Source: JAKPAM01 sp047601745
GTDB taxonomy: Bacteria; Pseudomonadota; Gammaproteobacteria; Burkholderiales; Burkholderiaceae_E
Reading direction: 5' to 3'
Length of the DNA stretch: 64,000 bases
NCBI GenBank assembly: GCA_047601745.1
Contig: JASGIS010000001.1
Coordinates: forward strand, 5,766,001-5,830,000
A program made the position numbers and the translations under genes. Under the pieces are notes generated by a model. That model was not told the origin of the DNA, made no database searches, and worked only from the letters and a program-made list of their open reading frames with translations. Of this stretch, positions 34,434 to 43,933 are shown one piece after another. The first letter of the stretch is position 1. Each line of letters begins with the position of its first letter.

Positions 34434-37400
34434 ATGTGGATTGTACAAGTCGCCCTGCGCCGCCCCTACACGTTCATCGTGATGGCGCTGATGATCCTGC
34501 TTGCCACGCCGCTGGCGCTGATGAGGATGCCGATCGACGTCTTCCCCGACATCGACATCCCGGTGGTCAGCATCATCTGGAACTACAACGGCCTGCCCGC
34601 GCAGGAGATGGGTTCGCGGATCGCCACGGTCAACGAACGCGGGCTGACGACGACGGTCAACGACATCGAGCACATCGAGTCGCAGTCGGTCGCCGGCGTC
34701 TCGATCGTCAAGGTGTTCTTCCAGCCCGGCGTGGACATCCAGATGGCCGTCGCGCAGATCGTGTCGGCCACGCAGGCGCAGACACGGCAGATGCCGCCGG
34801 GCATCACGCCGCCGCTGGTCATCAAGTATTCGGCGTCGAGCATCCCGGTCATCCAGCTCGGCCTGTCGAGCCCGACGCTGCCCGAACAGGACCTGTTCGA
34901 TCACGCGGTCAACACGCTGCGCCCGCGGCTGATCACGATCCCGGGCGTGGCCGTGCCCTTCCCTTATGGCGGCAAGAACCGGCTGGTCTCGGTCGATCTG
35001 GACACGAAGGCACTGCAGGCCAAGGGGCTGACCGCGACCGACGTCGTCAACGCGATCAGCGCGCAGAACCTGATCCTGCCGTCGGGCACCGCCAAGATCG
35101 GCGAAACCGAATACAGCATCAACACGCGCGGCTCGCCGTCGACGATCGCCGCGCTCAACTCGCTGCCGATCCGCACTCGCGACGGCGCGACGACGTACAT
35201 CCGCGACGTCGCGTTCGTGCACGACGGCTATACGCCGCAAACCAACATCGTCCGCCGGAACGGCGAGCGCGGCGTGCTGCTGTCGGTCTACAAGAACGGC
35301 TCTGCGTCGACGATCGAGATCGTCGAGCAGCTCAAGGCGCTGCTGCCCCGGGTCAGTGCGCTGATCCCCAAGGAGATCACGATCACGCCGTTGTTCGATC
35401 AGTCGATCTTCGTGAAGGCGGCGATCGCCGGCGTCATGCACGAGGCGGTGATCGCCGGCTGCCTGACGGCGGCGATGATCCTGCTGTTCCTGGGCAACTG
35501 GCGCAGCACCTGCATCATCGCGATCTCGATCCCGCTGTCGATCCTGTCGTCGGTGCTGGCGCTGTACGCGCTCGGCGAGACGCTGAACCTGATGACGCTG
35601 GGCGGGCTGGCGCTGGCGGTCGGCATCCTCGTCGACGACGCGACCGTGACGATCGAGAACATCGAACGGCACCTGCACCTGGGCAAGGACCTGTACACGG
35701 CCGTCCTGGACGGCGCCGGCGAGATCGCGGTGCCGACCTTCGTGTCGACGCTGTGCATCTGCATCGTCTTCGTGCCGATGTTCTTCCTGACCGGCGTCGC
35801 CCGCTATCTGTTCGTGCCGCTGGCCGAGGCCGTCGTCTTCGCGATGCTGGCGTCCTACGTGCTGTCGCGCACGCTGGTGCCGACGCTGTCGCTGCTGCTG
35901 ATGCGCGGCATGCACGGCGAGCCGGCGGCCGGTACCGGCACCGGCACCGGCGCTCAGGACGGACAGCACGCCGAGCCGGGCGATGCCGGCACGGGCGCCG
36001 ATGCCGGCGAGGCCCGGCGGCCTTCGCTGCCCAGGCGCATATACCTTCGTTTCGACGCGGCCTTCGAGCGCCTGCGCGGCGGCTACATCATCGTGCTCAG
36101 CTCGCTGCTGACCCATCGCAAGTCGTTCGGCGCCGGGTTCATGGCGTTCTGCCTGGCGTCGCTGCTGTGGATCCCCGCGCTCGGCGAGGATTTCTTCCCG
36201 AGCGTGGACGCCGGCCAGCTCAAGCTGCACTTCCGCACGCCCAGCGGCACGCGGATCGAGGAGACCGCGCGCTGGGCCGACCTGATCGAGAACCGGATCC
36301 GCGAACTGATCCCGGCCGACGAACTGGACAGCCTGATCGACAACCTGGGACTGCCGTACAGCGGCATCAACCTGTCGTACAGCAATGCCGGCACGATCGG
36401 CACGCTCGACGGCGAGATCATGATCTCGCTGAAGAAAGGGCACCGCCCCAGCGAGCACTACCAGACGCTGATGCGCCAGGAGCTGCCCGGAGCCTTTCCG
36501 GGCATCGAGTTCTTCTTCCAGCCGGCCGACATCGTCACGCAGATCCTGAACTTCGGCCTGCCGGCCGCGATCGACGTGCAGTTCGCCGGCCCCGACGTCG
36601 TGCGCAACCAGGAACTGGCGGCCCGGCTGTCCGGCCGCGTCCGGCAGATCCACGGCGCGGTCGACGTGCGCGTGCACCAGAAGCTCGACCTGCCGGCGCT
36701 GGCCGTCGACATCGACCGCACGCGGATCCAGCAGATCGGACTGAACGCCGTGAACGTCGCGCAGAGCCTGCTGGTGTCGCTGTCCGGCAGCTTCCAGACG
36801 GCGCCGGCCTTCTGGCTCAACCCGGCCAACGGCGTCGTCTATTCGATCGCCGTGCAGACCCCGCAATACCAGGTCGATTCGCTGGACGCGCTGCTGAACC
36901 TGCCGGTCAACGCCGCCGGCCAGACCGCCGCCACGGCGACCCCGCCGCAGTTGCTCGGCAATCTCGTGCAGTTGTCGCCCGAGCGCCGCCAGGCCGTGGT
37001 CTCGCGCTACGACATCCAGCCGGTCGTCGACGTCTACGCCGGCGTGCAGGGCCGCGACCTGGGATCGGTCGCCGCCGAGGTGCGCCGGCGGGTCGACGAG
37101 ATCAGCGGCGAACTGCCGCGCGGCACGACGGTCACGATCCGCGGCCAGGTGCAGACGATGCAGTCGTCGTTCAGCGGCCTGCTGCTCGGGCTGGCGATGG
37201 CGATCGTGCTCGTCTACCTGCTGATCGTCGTCAACTTCCAGTCGTGGATCGATGCGCTGGTCGTCATCGTCGCGCTGCCCGCCGCACTGGCTGGCATCGC
37301 CTGGATGCTGCTGCTGACCGGCACGACGCTGTCGGTGCCGGCACTGACCGGCGCGATCATGACGATGGGCGTCGCCACGGCCAACAGCATCCTGGTGATC

Positions 37401-37730
37401 TCGTTCGCCCGGCAGCGCATGGCCGCCGGCGTGCCGCCGCTGTCGGCGGCGCTCGAAGCCGGCGCGACGCGCCTGCGGCCGGTGCTGATGACGGCGATGG
37501 CGATGATCATCGGCATGGTGCCGATGGCGCTGGGGCTCGGCGAAGGCTCGGAACAGAATGCCCCGCTGGGCCGGGCCGTGATCGGCGGCCTGCTGCTGGC
37601 GACGCTGTCGACGCTGATGTTCGTGCCGGTCGTGTTCGCCGCCGTCCATCGATGGCTCGCGCATCGCGCGTCCCGCCGCGCCCCGCCGTCGACCGTATCG
37701 ACGCCCTCCACGACGACGCCCGCGCCCTGA
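34434..37730 (+). CDS. RND efflux transporter, inner-membrane subunit (AcrB/MdtC-like)
   Basis: Proton-driven pump of 1098 residues. Hallmarks: first helix RRPYTFIVMALMILLATPLALM, periplasmic FPDIDIPVVSIIWNYNGL, and the central helices with LGGLALAVGILVDDATVTIENIERH carrying the proton-relay Asp pair. A Gly/Thr/Ala/Asp-rich insertion of about 50 residues separates the two halves (about 490-545). The porter domain and last helices (AIMTMGVATANSILVISFARQRM) follow. Substrate not predictable. The stop is 1 bp before the adaptor gene. Confidence 0.94.
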   Translation: MWIVQVALRRPYTFIVMALMILLATPLALMRMPIDVFPDIDIPVVSIIWNYNGLPAQEMGSRIATVNERGLTTTVNDIEHIESQSVAGVSIVKVFFQPGVDIQMAVAQIVSATQAQTRQMPPGITPPLVIKYSASSIPVIQLGLSSPTLPEQDLFDHAVNTLRPRLITIPGVAVPFPYGGKNRLVSVDLDTKALQAKGLTATDVVNAISAQNLILPSGTAKIGETEYSINTRGSPSTIAALNSLPIRTRDGATTYIRDVAFVHDGYTPQTNIVRRNGERGVLLSVYKNGSASTIEIVEQLKALLPRVSALIPKEITITPLFDQSIFVKAAIAGVMHEAVIAGCLTAAMILLFLGNWRSTCIIAISIPLSILSSVLALYALGETLNLMTLGGLALAVGILVDDATVTIENIERHLHLGKDLYTAVLDGAGEIAVPTFVSTLCICIVFVPMFFLTGVARYLFVPLAEAVVFAMLASYVLSRTLVPTLSLLLMRGMHGEPAAGTGTGTGAQDGQHAEPGDAGTGADAGEARRPSLPRRIYLRFDAAFERLRGGYIIVLSSLLTHRKSFGAGFMAFCLASLLWIPALGEDFFPSVDAGQLKLHFRTPSGTRIEETARWADLIENRIRELIPADELDSLIDNLGLPYSGINLSYSNAGTIGTLDGEIMISLKKGHRPSEHYQTLMRQELPGAFPGIEFFFQPADIVTQILNFGLPAAIDVQFAGPDVVRNQELAARLSGRVRQIHGAVDVRVHQKLDLPALAVDIDRTRIQQIGLNAVNVAQSLLVSLSGSFQTAPAFWLNPANGVVYSIAVQTPQYQVDSLDALLNLPVNAAGQTAATATPPQLLGNLVQLSPERRQAVVSRYDIQPVVDVYAGVQGRDLGSVAAEVRRRVDEISGELPRGTTVTIRGQVQTMQSSFSGLLLGLAMAIVLVYLLIVVNFQSWIDALVVIVALPAALAGIAWMLLLTGTTLSVPALTGAIMTMGVATANSILVISFARQRMAAGVPPLSAALEAGATRLRPVLMTAMAMIIGMVPMALGLGEGSEQNAPLGRAVIGGLLLATLSTLMFVPVVFAAVHRWLAHRASRRAPPSTVSTPSTTTPAP

Positions 37731-37731
37731 C

Positions 37732-38952
37732 ATGAGCGAACAACGCCACGCCTCCCTCCAGATCCATGGCCTGCACGCGCACGAGGCGCCGTCCGCGCTC
37801 AAGCGCAGGCAGATCCTGCGTCGCGCGCGGCTGCTCGCACTGGTCGCCGTGCTGCTGCTGGCGATCGGCGCCGGCCGGGCGCTGTTCGACCGGCACAGCC
37901 GGGGACAGGCGCTGGCGTCCGTCACCGAGCAGATCGCGCAGGTCCACGTCACCGTCACGCAGGCCAGCGTCAACCACAACGCGGCCTCGCTGCTCCTGCC
38001 CGGCACGCTGCAGGGGATCGTCGAATCGCCGATCTACGCGCGCGCGACCGGCTACGTCGTCCGCTGGTACAAGGACATCGGCGCCCCGGTTGCCAAGGGC
38101 GAGGTGCTGGCCGAACTCGACACGCCGGAGATCGATCAGCAGCTTTCGCAAGCGATCGCCGCCCGCGACCAGACGGCGGCCAGCGTCACGCTGGCGCGCA
38201 GCTCGAAGGAGCGCTGGGAGGCGCTTCGGCGAAAGGACGCGGTCTCGCAGCAGGAGCTGGACGAGCGCAGCAGCGCGTTCGTTCAGGCGCAGGCCAATCT
38301 CGAGGCGGCCCAGGCGAACGTCCGGCGCCTGCAGCAGCAACAGGCGTTCAAGCGCATCGTCGCCCCTTATGCCGGCACGATCACCCGGCGCAACATCGAC
38401 GTCGGCGACCTGGTCGACGCGGGCAACGCCGGCTCCGCGCGCGCGCTGTTCATGCTCGCGCAGACCGATCGCCTGAAGACCAACATCTACGTTCCGCAGG
38501 CCAATGCGCAATCGATATCGATCGGCCAGCCGGTGACGATCCGGCAGTCGGAGCTGCCCGGCCAGACCTTCGAAGGCCGGATCGCCCGGACTGCCGGCGC
38601 CATCGATACCGCGACCCGCACGATGCAGGCGGTCGTGCACCTGGACAATGCCGATCGCCGGCTGATGCCGGGCGCTTATGTCGAGGTCGAACTCCAGACC
38701 GCGCGCAGCGAGCGCCTGGTCGTGCCGGCCAACACGCTGCTGTTCCGCGCCGAGGGCACGCGCGTGGCGGTCGTCGACGCGAACGGCGTGATCCGGCTGC
38801 AGCCGGTCGTGATCGGCCGCAACTTCGGCCGCTCGATCGAGATCCTCTCGGGCATCACGCCGCAGGACCGCCTCGTCGTCAATCCGCCGGATTCGCTGGC
38901 CGACGGTGATGCCGTCACCGTCGCCACGCCCCCCGGCAAGGAGGGGGCCTGA
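37732..38952 (+). CDS. RND periplasmic adaptor (membrane fusion protein)
   Basis: Links the RND pump to the outer-membrane channel. 406 residues: one N-terminal anchor (LLALVAVLLLAIGAGRALF), lipoyl half-motifs (SPIYARATGYVVRWYKDIGAPVAKGEVLAELDTPEID; RIVAPYAGTITRRNIDVGDLV), a coiled-coil hairpin between them, then beta-barrel and membrane-proximal domains. No lipobox. The stop overlaps the next gene start (ATGA). Confidence 0.94.
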   Translation: MSEQRHASLQIHGLHAHEAPSALKRRQILRRARLLALVAVLLLAIGAGRALFDRHSRGQALASVTEQIAQVHVTVTQASVNHNAASLLLPGTLQGIVESPIYARATGYVVRWYKDIGAPVAKGEVLAELDTPEIDQQLSQAIAARDQTAASVTLARSSKERWEALRRKDAVSQQELDERSSAFVQAQANLEAAQANVRRLQQQQAFKRIVAPYAGTITRRNIDVGDLVDAGNAGSARALFMLAQTDRLKTNIYVPQANAQSISIGQPVTIRQSELPGQTFEGRIARTAGAIDTATRTMQAVVHLDNADRRLMPGAYVEVELQTARSERLVVPANTLLFRAEGTRVAVVDANGVIRLQPVVIGRNFGRSIEILSGITPQDRLVVNPPDSLADGDAVTVATPPGKEGA

Positions 38953-40385
38953 TGCGGCGGGCCGCGTGCGGCGCGCTGCTGATCGCGCTGTCGACCGCCG
39001 GCTGCCAGGTCGCGCCGCCGTACCAGCGCCCGGACGCGCCGATGGCGCAGGCCTGGCAGCTCGAAGTTCCTTGGCGCGAAGCGACGCCGCGCGACGCGCA
39101 GTTGAAGGACGACTGGTGGCGCACGTTCGACGATCCGGTGCTGACCTGGCTGGTCGAGCAGGCGCTGGCGCGCAGCGCCACGCTGCAGCTTGCCGCCGCG
39201 CGCGTCCAGCAGGCGCGCAGCCTGGTCGACCTGAACGCGGCCGGCCTCGCACCATCGGTCCAGTTGACCGGCGGCCCGAGCCGGCAGCGAATCTCGTCCG
39301 ATCGGCCGTTGACCAACTATTCGTCGTCGACGATGTCGACGGTCCAGAACGATCTGCGGCTCGGCTTCACCGTCAACTACGAGCTCGACCTGTTCGGCCG
39401 CGTCCGTGCGCTGGTGGCCGGCGCGCAGGCGAGCCTGCAGCAGTCCGAGGCCGACTACCAGAACACGCGCCTGCTGCTGACGACCGACGTCGCCGGCAAT
39501 TACTTCAACCTGCGCGCCCTCGACAGCGAAATCGACGTGCTCGAGCAAGGCATCGCGCTGCAGCGCCGTGCGCTCGACCTGGCGCGCAGCCGCTACGAAC
39601 TGGGCGCGTCGTCGGGGCTCGAACTGGCGCAGCAGGAATCCACGCTGGCGTCGACGCAGACCCAGTTGTCGCTGCAGCAGCGGATGCGCCGCCAGTACGA
39701 GACGGCGCTGGCGACGCTGACCGGCACCCCGGCGCCCGATTTCTCGGTCGCCCCGCGCGTGCAGCGGGACGCACCGCCGACGATTCCGATCGGCCTGCCG
39801 TCGGACCTGCTCGAACGGCGGCCCGACATCGCCGCGGCCGAACGCGCGATGGCCGCGGCCAACGCACAGATCGGCGTCGCGCGCACGGCGTTCTATCCGA
39901 GCGTGGCGCTGACCGGCGCGCTCGGTTTCGAATCGACGCGGCTGGCCGATCTCGTCAGCGCATCGACGATCTTCTGGTCGCTGGGCGCCAGCGTCGCGCA
40001 GCGCGTGTTCGACGGCGGCCGCGCGCAGGCCAACGTCGCGTTGAGCCAGGCCGCCTACGAGGCGACCGTGGCCGGCTACCGCCAGACCGTGCTGACCGCG
40101 CTGCAGGAAGTCGAGAACGGCGTGACCGGGCTGTCGGCGCTCGAACGCGCGGCGCAGACCGCGCGCGCGGCCGTCGACAGCTCGGACCGCGCGCTGACGC
40201 TGGCCAATGACCGCTATGCCGGCGGGTTGACCAATTACCTGGACGTGATCACCGCGCAGCAGGCGCTGTTGAACAACCAGCGCCAGGCCGCGCAGATCCT
40301 CGGCCAGCGCCAGATCACGTCGGTCTACCTGATCAAGGCGCTGGGCGGCGGCTGGCACGCGCCCCGCAACGCCGCCGCCGGCTGA
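38952..40385 (+). CDS. Outer-membrane efflux lipoprotein (NodT/OprM family)
   Basis: Outer-membrane channel of the tripartite pump. 477 residues with a lipoprotein signal (ALSTAGC, acylated Cys17), the first OEP domain (WWRTFDDPVLTWLVEQAL...NYELDLFGRVRALVAGAQAS) and the repeated second half (DLLERRPDIAAAERAMAAANAQIGVARTAFYPSVALTG). Third gene of the operon, translationally coupled to the adaptor; the next gene converges 18 bp away. Confidence 0.94.
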   Translation: MRRAACGALLIALSTAGCQVAPPYQRPDAPMAQAWQLEVPWREATPRDAQLKDDWWRTFDDPVLTWLVEQALARSATLQLAAARVQQARSLVDLNAAGLAPSVQLTGGPSRQRISSDRPLTNYSSSTMSTVQNDLRLGFTVNYELDLFGRVRALVAGAQASLQQSEADYQNTRLLLTTDVAGNYFNLRALDSEIDVLEQGIALQRRALDLARSRYELGASSGLELAQQESTLASTQTQLSLQQRMRRQYETALATLTGTPAPDFSVAPRVQRDAPPTIPIGLPSDLLERRPDIAAAERAMAAANAQIGVARTAFYPSVALTGALGFESTRLADLVSASTIFWSLGASVAQRVFDGGRAQANVALSQAAYEATVAGYRQTVLTALQEVENGVTGLSALERAAQTARAAVDSSDRALTLANDRYAGGLTNYLDVITAQQALLNNQRQAAQILGQRQITSVYLIKALGGGWHAPRNAAAG

Positions 40386-40403
40386 GCCGGCGCCTTGCGC
40401 TGC

Positions 40404-41231
40404 TCAGCGGGCCGGCCGGCTCGGCACCGCGCTGCCACCGGTACGCCCCAGGTGCGTGCCCGAATCGAGCAGGATCAGTTCGCCGGTGGTCGTGCGCGCG
40501 CCGACGGCCAGCCACAGCACCGCATCGGCGACGTCCTCGGGCGAGCACGCGGTCTGCAGCGGCGTCGAGTGTTCATAACCGGCCTTGAGCTTTTCGAAAC
40601 CCTGCTGGCCGATGCCGTCGACGAACCAGCGGGACGTGATCAGGCCCGGGCACACGGCGTTGACGCGCACGTGCGGCGCCAGCGCGCGGGCGAAGAACAG
40701 CGTCATCGAGTTCATCGCGCCCTTGGACGCGACATACGGAACCGACGAGCCGATGCCGAGCGCGCCGGCGATCGACGACACGTTGACGATCGCCCCGCCC
40801 TGCTTCTTCAGCAACGGCGCGCAGGCGCGAACCATCTGGAACGTACCGACCGCGTTGACGCCGATGATCCGCTGGAAGTCGTCGGCGGACAGCGCATCCC
40901 AGTTGTCCGAGCCGACGAAGGTCGTGACGCCGGCATTGTTGATCAGCACGTCGAGCCGGCCCCAGCGCTCGAGTGCGGTCTGGGCGAGCCGCTTGCAGTC
41001 GGCGTCCTCGGCGACGTTGCCCTGCACGGCGATCGCATCGGCGCCCTTCGCCCGGCACGCGGCCTCGACCTCGCGCGCCTCTTTTTCGCTGCGCGAGTAG
41101 TTGATGATCACGTCGAAACCGCGCTCGGCCAGGCCGACGGCGGTGGCAGCGCCGACGCCGGTTCCCCCGCCGGTGATGATGGCGGCCTTGCGACCGGAAG
41201 CGGGCGAATCGGTACGGGGTTCGTTGCTCAT
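40404..41231 (-). CDS. SDR family oxidoreductase (FabG-like)
   Basis: 275-residue short-chain dehydrogenase. NAD(P) motif TGGGTGVGAATAVGLAERG, NNAGV, and catalytic Ser (NVSSIAG), Tyr-x-x-x-Lys (YVASK), then VNAVCPGLITSRW. The cytoplasmic enzyme probably acts on a hydroxyacyl or similar alcohol. NADP preference is suggested by Ser-Arg after the second strand (NYSRSEKE). It stands alone between the efflux operon and the metal ATPase, so no pathway can be assigned. Confidence 0.9.
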   Translation of the reverse strand: MSNEPRTDSPASGRKAAIITGGGTGVGAATAVGLAERGFDVIINYSRSEKEAREVEAACRAKGADAIAVQGNVAEDADCKRLAQTALERWGRLDVLINNAGVTTFVGSDNWDALSADDFQRIIGVNAVGTFQMVRACAPLLKKQGGAIVNVSSIAGALGIGSSVPYVASKGAMNSMTLFFARALAPHVRVNAVCPGLITSRWFVDGIGQQGFEKLKAGYEHSTPLQTACSPEDVADAVLWLAVGARTTTGELILLDSGTHLGRTGGSAVPSRPAR

Positions 41232-41378
41232 GTCTGTCCTCTCGATGGCTGGGCACGGGCGCGACGCCGCGGCCGTCGCGGCACCGTCCGTGCATCGGGC
41301 GCGTCGCTGCCGGGCAGGCGCGCCAGTCCGCAGTATGAACGATCGCGCGAGCGCCGCCGGATCGCCGCCGGGTCGTTT

Positions 41379-43850
41379 TCAGGCGCGGGCCGCACGCGAT
41401 GCCGGCGAATCCGGCCGCGCCCGCAGCAGCCTCAGCCCGTTGGCGACGACGATGAGGCTGGCGCCCATGTCGGCGAACACGGCCATCCACATCGTCCCCA
41501 TCCCGGCCAGCGTCAGCGCGAGGAAGACGACCTTGATCCCGAGCGCGATCGCGATGTTCTGCCACAGCACGCGATGCGTGCGCCGCGACAGCCGGATGAA
41601 GCGCGGCAGCTTGCGCAGATCGTCGTCCATCAGCGCCACGTCGGCGGTCTCGATCGCCGTCCCCGAGCCGGCCGCGCCCATCGCGAAGCCGATGTCGGCC
41701 TGCGCGAGCGCCGGCGCGTCGTTGATGCCGTCGCCGACCATCCCGATCCGGCCGCCGTCGCGCTGGCGCGCGGCGATCTCGGTCCGCTTGTCGTCGGGCA
41801 GCAGGCCGGCGCGGACCGCGTCGATGCCGACCGAGCGCGCGATCCGGTTCGCGACGGCCTCGTTGTCGCCGCTTAGCATCATCGTGCGCACGCCCAGCGC
41901 GTGCAGCTCGGCGATCGCCTCGGTACTGGTCGCTCGGACCGTGTCGGCGACGGCGAACAGCGCGTGCACCCGCTGCTCGTCGGCCACGCAGACGACGGTC
42001 CGCCCCTCGCGTTCGAGCGCATCGACCGCCTCGTCCAGCGCGGCCGTCGACAGGCCCTGTTCGCGCATCCATCGGCGATTGCCGAGCGACCAGCGCTTGC
42101 CGTCGACGAGCGCGCGCACGCCGCGGCCAGTGACGGACTCGAAGTCCTCGATCCGCTCGGGCCCGACCTGCGTCGTCGCCGCCAGGCCGGCGGCGACCGC
42201 CCGCGACACCGGGTGATCCGAGCGGGCGGCGAGCCCGGCGGCGACCGCCGACTCGGGCCAGGCCGCGAAATCCGCTTCGTGCACGGCGGCGCCGACCCGG
42301 CCATCGTCGGGCAGTTCGTCGCCGATGCGCCGCGCCTCGACGAGGACCGGCCGCCCGCGCGTGATCGTGCCGGTCTTGTCCAGCGCCACCCAGCGCAGCA
42401 GGCGCCCGGTTTCCAGATGGATGCCGCCCTTGATCAGGATCCCCTGGCGGGCGGCGGTCGTCAGGCCGCTGACGATGGTCACCGGCGTCGCGATGACCAA
42501 CGCGCACGGACACGCGATCACCAGCATCACCAGCGCGCGATAGGCCCATTCCCACCAGCCGCCGCCGATCCAGAGCGGCGGCAGCACCGCGACGGCGAGC
42601 GCCAGCGCGAACACGATCGGCGTGTACACGCTCGCGAAGCGATCGACGAAGCGCTGGGTCGGCGCCTTCGAGCCCTGCGCCTGCTCGACCACCGCGATGA
42701 TCCGCGCCAGCGTGGACTCTCCGGCGGCCGCCGTCGCTTCGAACTCGAACGAGCCAGCTTCGTTGACCGTCCCCGCATAGACGGCGTCGCCGACGGTCTT
42801 GTCGACCGGCAGGCTCTCGCCGGTGATCGGCGCCTCGTCGACGCTCGAACGCCCGGCGACGATCCGCCCGTCGAGCGCGATCCGCTCGCCCGGCTTGACG
42901 CGCACGCGATCGCCGACGGCGACGTCCCGGGCGTCGGTCTCGACCCAGCGGCCATCGGGCCGGCGCACGGTCGCCCGTGCCGGCGCCAGGTCCAGCAGGC
43001 CCTGGATCGCCGAACGCGCCCGATCGAGCGAGCGCGCTTCGATCCGTTCGGCCAGCGTGAACAGCACCATGACCATCGCCGCCTCGGGCCAGTCGCCCAG
43101 CAGCGCGGCGCCGGTCACGGCGATGCTCATCAGCGCGTTGATGTTCAACGTCAGGTGCCGGAGCGCGATCCAGCCTTTCCGATACGTGCCCAGTCCGCAG
43201 GTCGCGATCGCCGCGACGGCCAACAGCGCGGGCAGCCAGACCGGCGCGTCGAAGACATGCGCGAGCTCGGCGGCGATCGCCAGCAGCCCGGCGCCCAGCA
43301 ACGGCCGCCACGACCCGGCCCCGGTCGCGTAGGCGGCCTCGGGCGCCGGCGGATCGCCGGCGGTCTCCGGCGTGAAACCGAGCGAGCGGACCGCCTGCAT
43401 GATCGAATCGCGCGCGGCGGCGCTGTGCGTCACCGTCAGCACGCGCTGCATCAGGTTGAACTCCAGCGCCGCCACGCCATCGAGCCCGCCCAATTTGCCG
43501 CGGATCAAGGCCTCCTCGGTCGGGCAGTCCATCTGCCGGATCCGGATCGGCGTACGCAGCCGGCCGTCACCGAGCACGACGGGCCGCAGCACCGACGGAT
43601 CCTCGCGCGAACGCGCGCCGCCGCCACCGCCGCCACCGCCGGTACCGCCGTCGCAGCCGCAACAGCCGCCGGCCCCATCCCGGCCACGATCGTGGCCGTG
43701 GGCATGCTGGTGATCGCGGCCGTGCCCGTGCCCGTGCCCGTGCCCGTGCCCGTGATCGTGATCGTGATCGTGATCGTGATCGTGATCGTGATCGTGGCCG
43801 TGGCCGTGGCCACGGCCGCGATCATGTTCATGTTCGATATCGAACGCCAT
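41379..43850 (-). CDS. Heavy-metal P-type ATPase (Zn/Cd/Pb exporter) with His-rich N terminus
   Basis: P1B ATPase pumping divalent metal ions from the cytoplasm. The N terminus has alternating His-Asp then Gly-His repeats (about residues 15-55), a GGCCGCDGG cysteine patch and a run of eight Gly. Next comes one metal-binding domain with the CadA-type IRQMDCPTEEA, then helices, TGES, the intramembrane metal site CPC (IACPCALV), DKTGT, SDHPVSRAV and GDGINDAPAL. ATG 43850 (MAFDIEHEHD) follows AGGAG; the upstream ATG at 43883 lies inside the operator and is rejected. Divergent from its MerR-type regulator. 823 residues. Confidence 0.93.
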   Translation of the reverse strand: MAFDIEHEHDRGRGHGHGHDHDHDHDHDHDHDHGHGHGHGHGHGRDHQHAHGHDRGRDGAGGCCGCDGGTGGGGGGGGARSREDPSVLRPVVLGDGRLRTPIRIRQMDCPTEEALIRGKLGGLDGVAALEFNLMQRVLTVTHSAAARDSIMQAVRSLGFTPETAGDPPAPEAAYATGAGSWRPLLGAGLLAIAAELAHVFDAPVWLPALLAVAAIATCGLGTYRKGWIALRHLTLNINALMSIAVTGAALLGDWPEAAMVMVLFTLAERIEARSLDRARSAIQGLLDLAPARATVRRPDGRWVETDARDVAVGDRVRVKPGERIALDGRIVAGRSSVDEAPITGESLPVDKTVGDAVYAGTVNEAGSFEFEATAAAGESTLARIIAVVEQAQGSKAPTQRFVDRFASVYTPIVFALALAVAVLPPLWIGGGWWEWAYRALVMLVIACPCALVIATPVTIVSGLTTAARQGILIKGGIHLETGRLLRWVALDKTGTITRGRPVLVEARRIGDELPDDGRVGAAVHEADFAAWPESAVAAGLAARSDHPVSRAVAAGLAATTQVGPERIEDFESVTGRGVRALVDGKRWSLGNRRWMREQGLSTAALDEAVDALEREGRTVVCVADEQRVHALFAVADTVRATSTEAIAELHALGVRTMMLSGDNEAVANRIARSVGIDAVRAGLLPDDKRTEIAARQRDGGRIGMVGDGINDAPALAQADIGFAMGAAGSGTAIETADVALMDDDLRKLPRFIRLSRRTHRVLWQNIAIALGIKVVFLALTLAGMGTMWMAVFADMGASLIVVANGLRLLRARPDSPASRAARA

Positions 43851-43871
43851 CCGGAACTCCTGGAACCCGAC

Positions 43872-43905
43872 TTGATTCGACACCCTGTAGCGGGTATAGG
43901 GTCAA
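43872..43905. promoter_or_regulatory. CadR/MerR-type operator with overlapping divergent promoters
   Basis: The dyad ACCCTGTAG-CGG-GTATAGGGT (43882-43902) is typical of CadR/PbrR/ZntR operators. On the minus strand, TTGACC (43905-43900) and TCGAAT (43880-43875) are 19 bp apart, the long spacer on which MerR activators act, driving the ATPase. On the plus strand, TTGATT (43872-43877) and TATAGG (43895-43900) are 17 bp apart and would drive the regulator, so binding also autoregulates it. Confidence 0.85.
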
Positions 43906-43933
43906 ATGATTCCCTGATCGACGGAGATTCGCG

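Noticed and set aside
34403..38006. Long frames overlapping the RND pump on both strands
   Set aside because: The RND, adaptor and TonB-receptor frames carry full domain signatures; the others are low-complexity Arg-rich shadows, including the upstream antisense extension of the TonB receptor frame.
43700..43810. Noncoding GATCGT/GCCCGT satellite
   Set aside because: The repeat is in frame with the P-type ATPase and codes for His-Asp and His-Gly, which suits a metal-binding tail.
43850..43883. Earlier ATPase start giving MSNQVGFQEFR
   Set aside because: It would begin inside the MerR-type operator and upstream of the expected transcript start.
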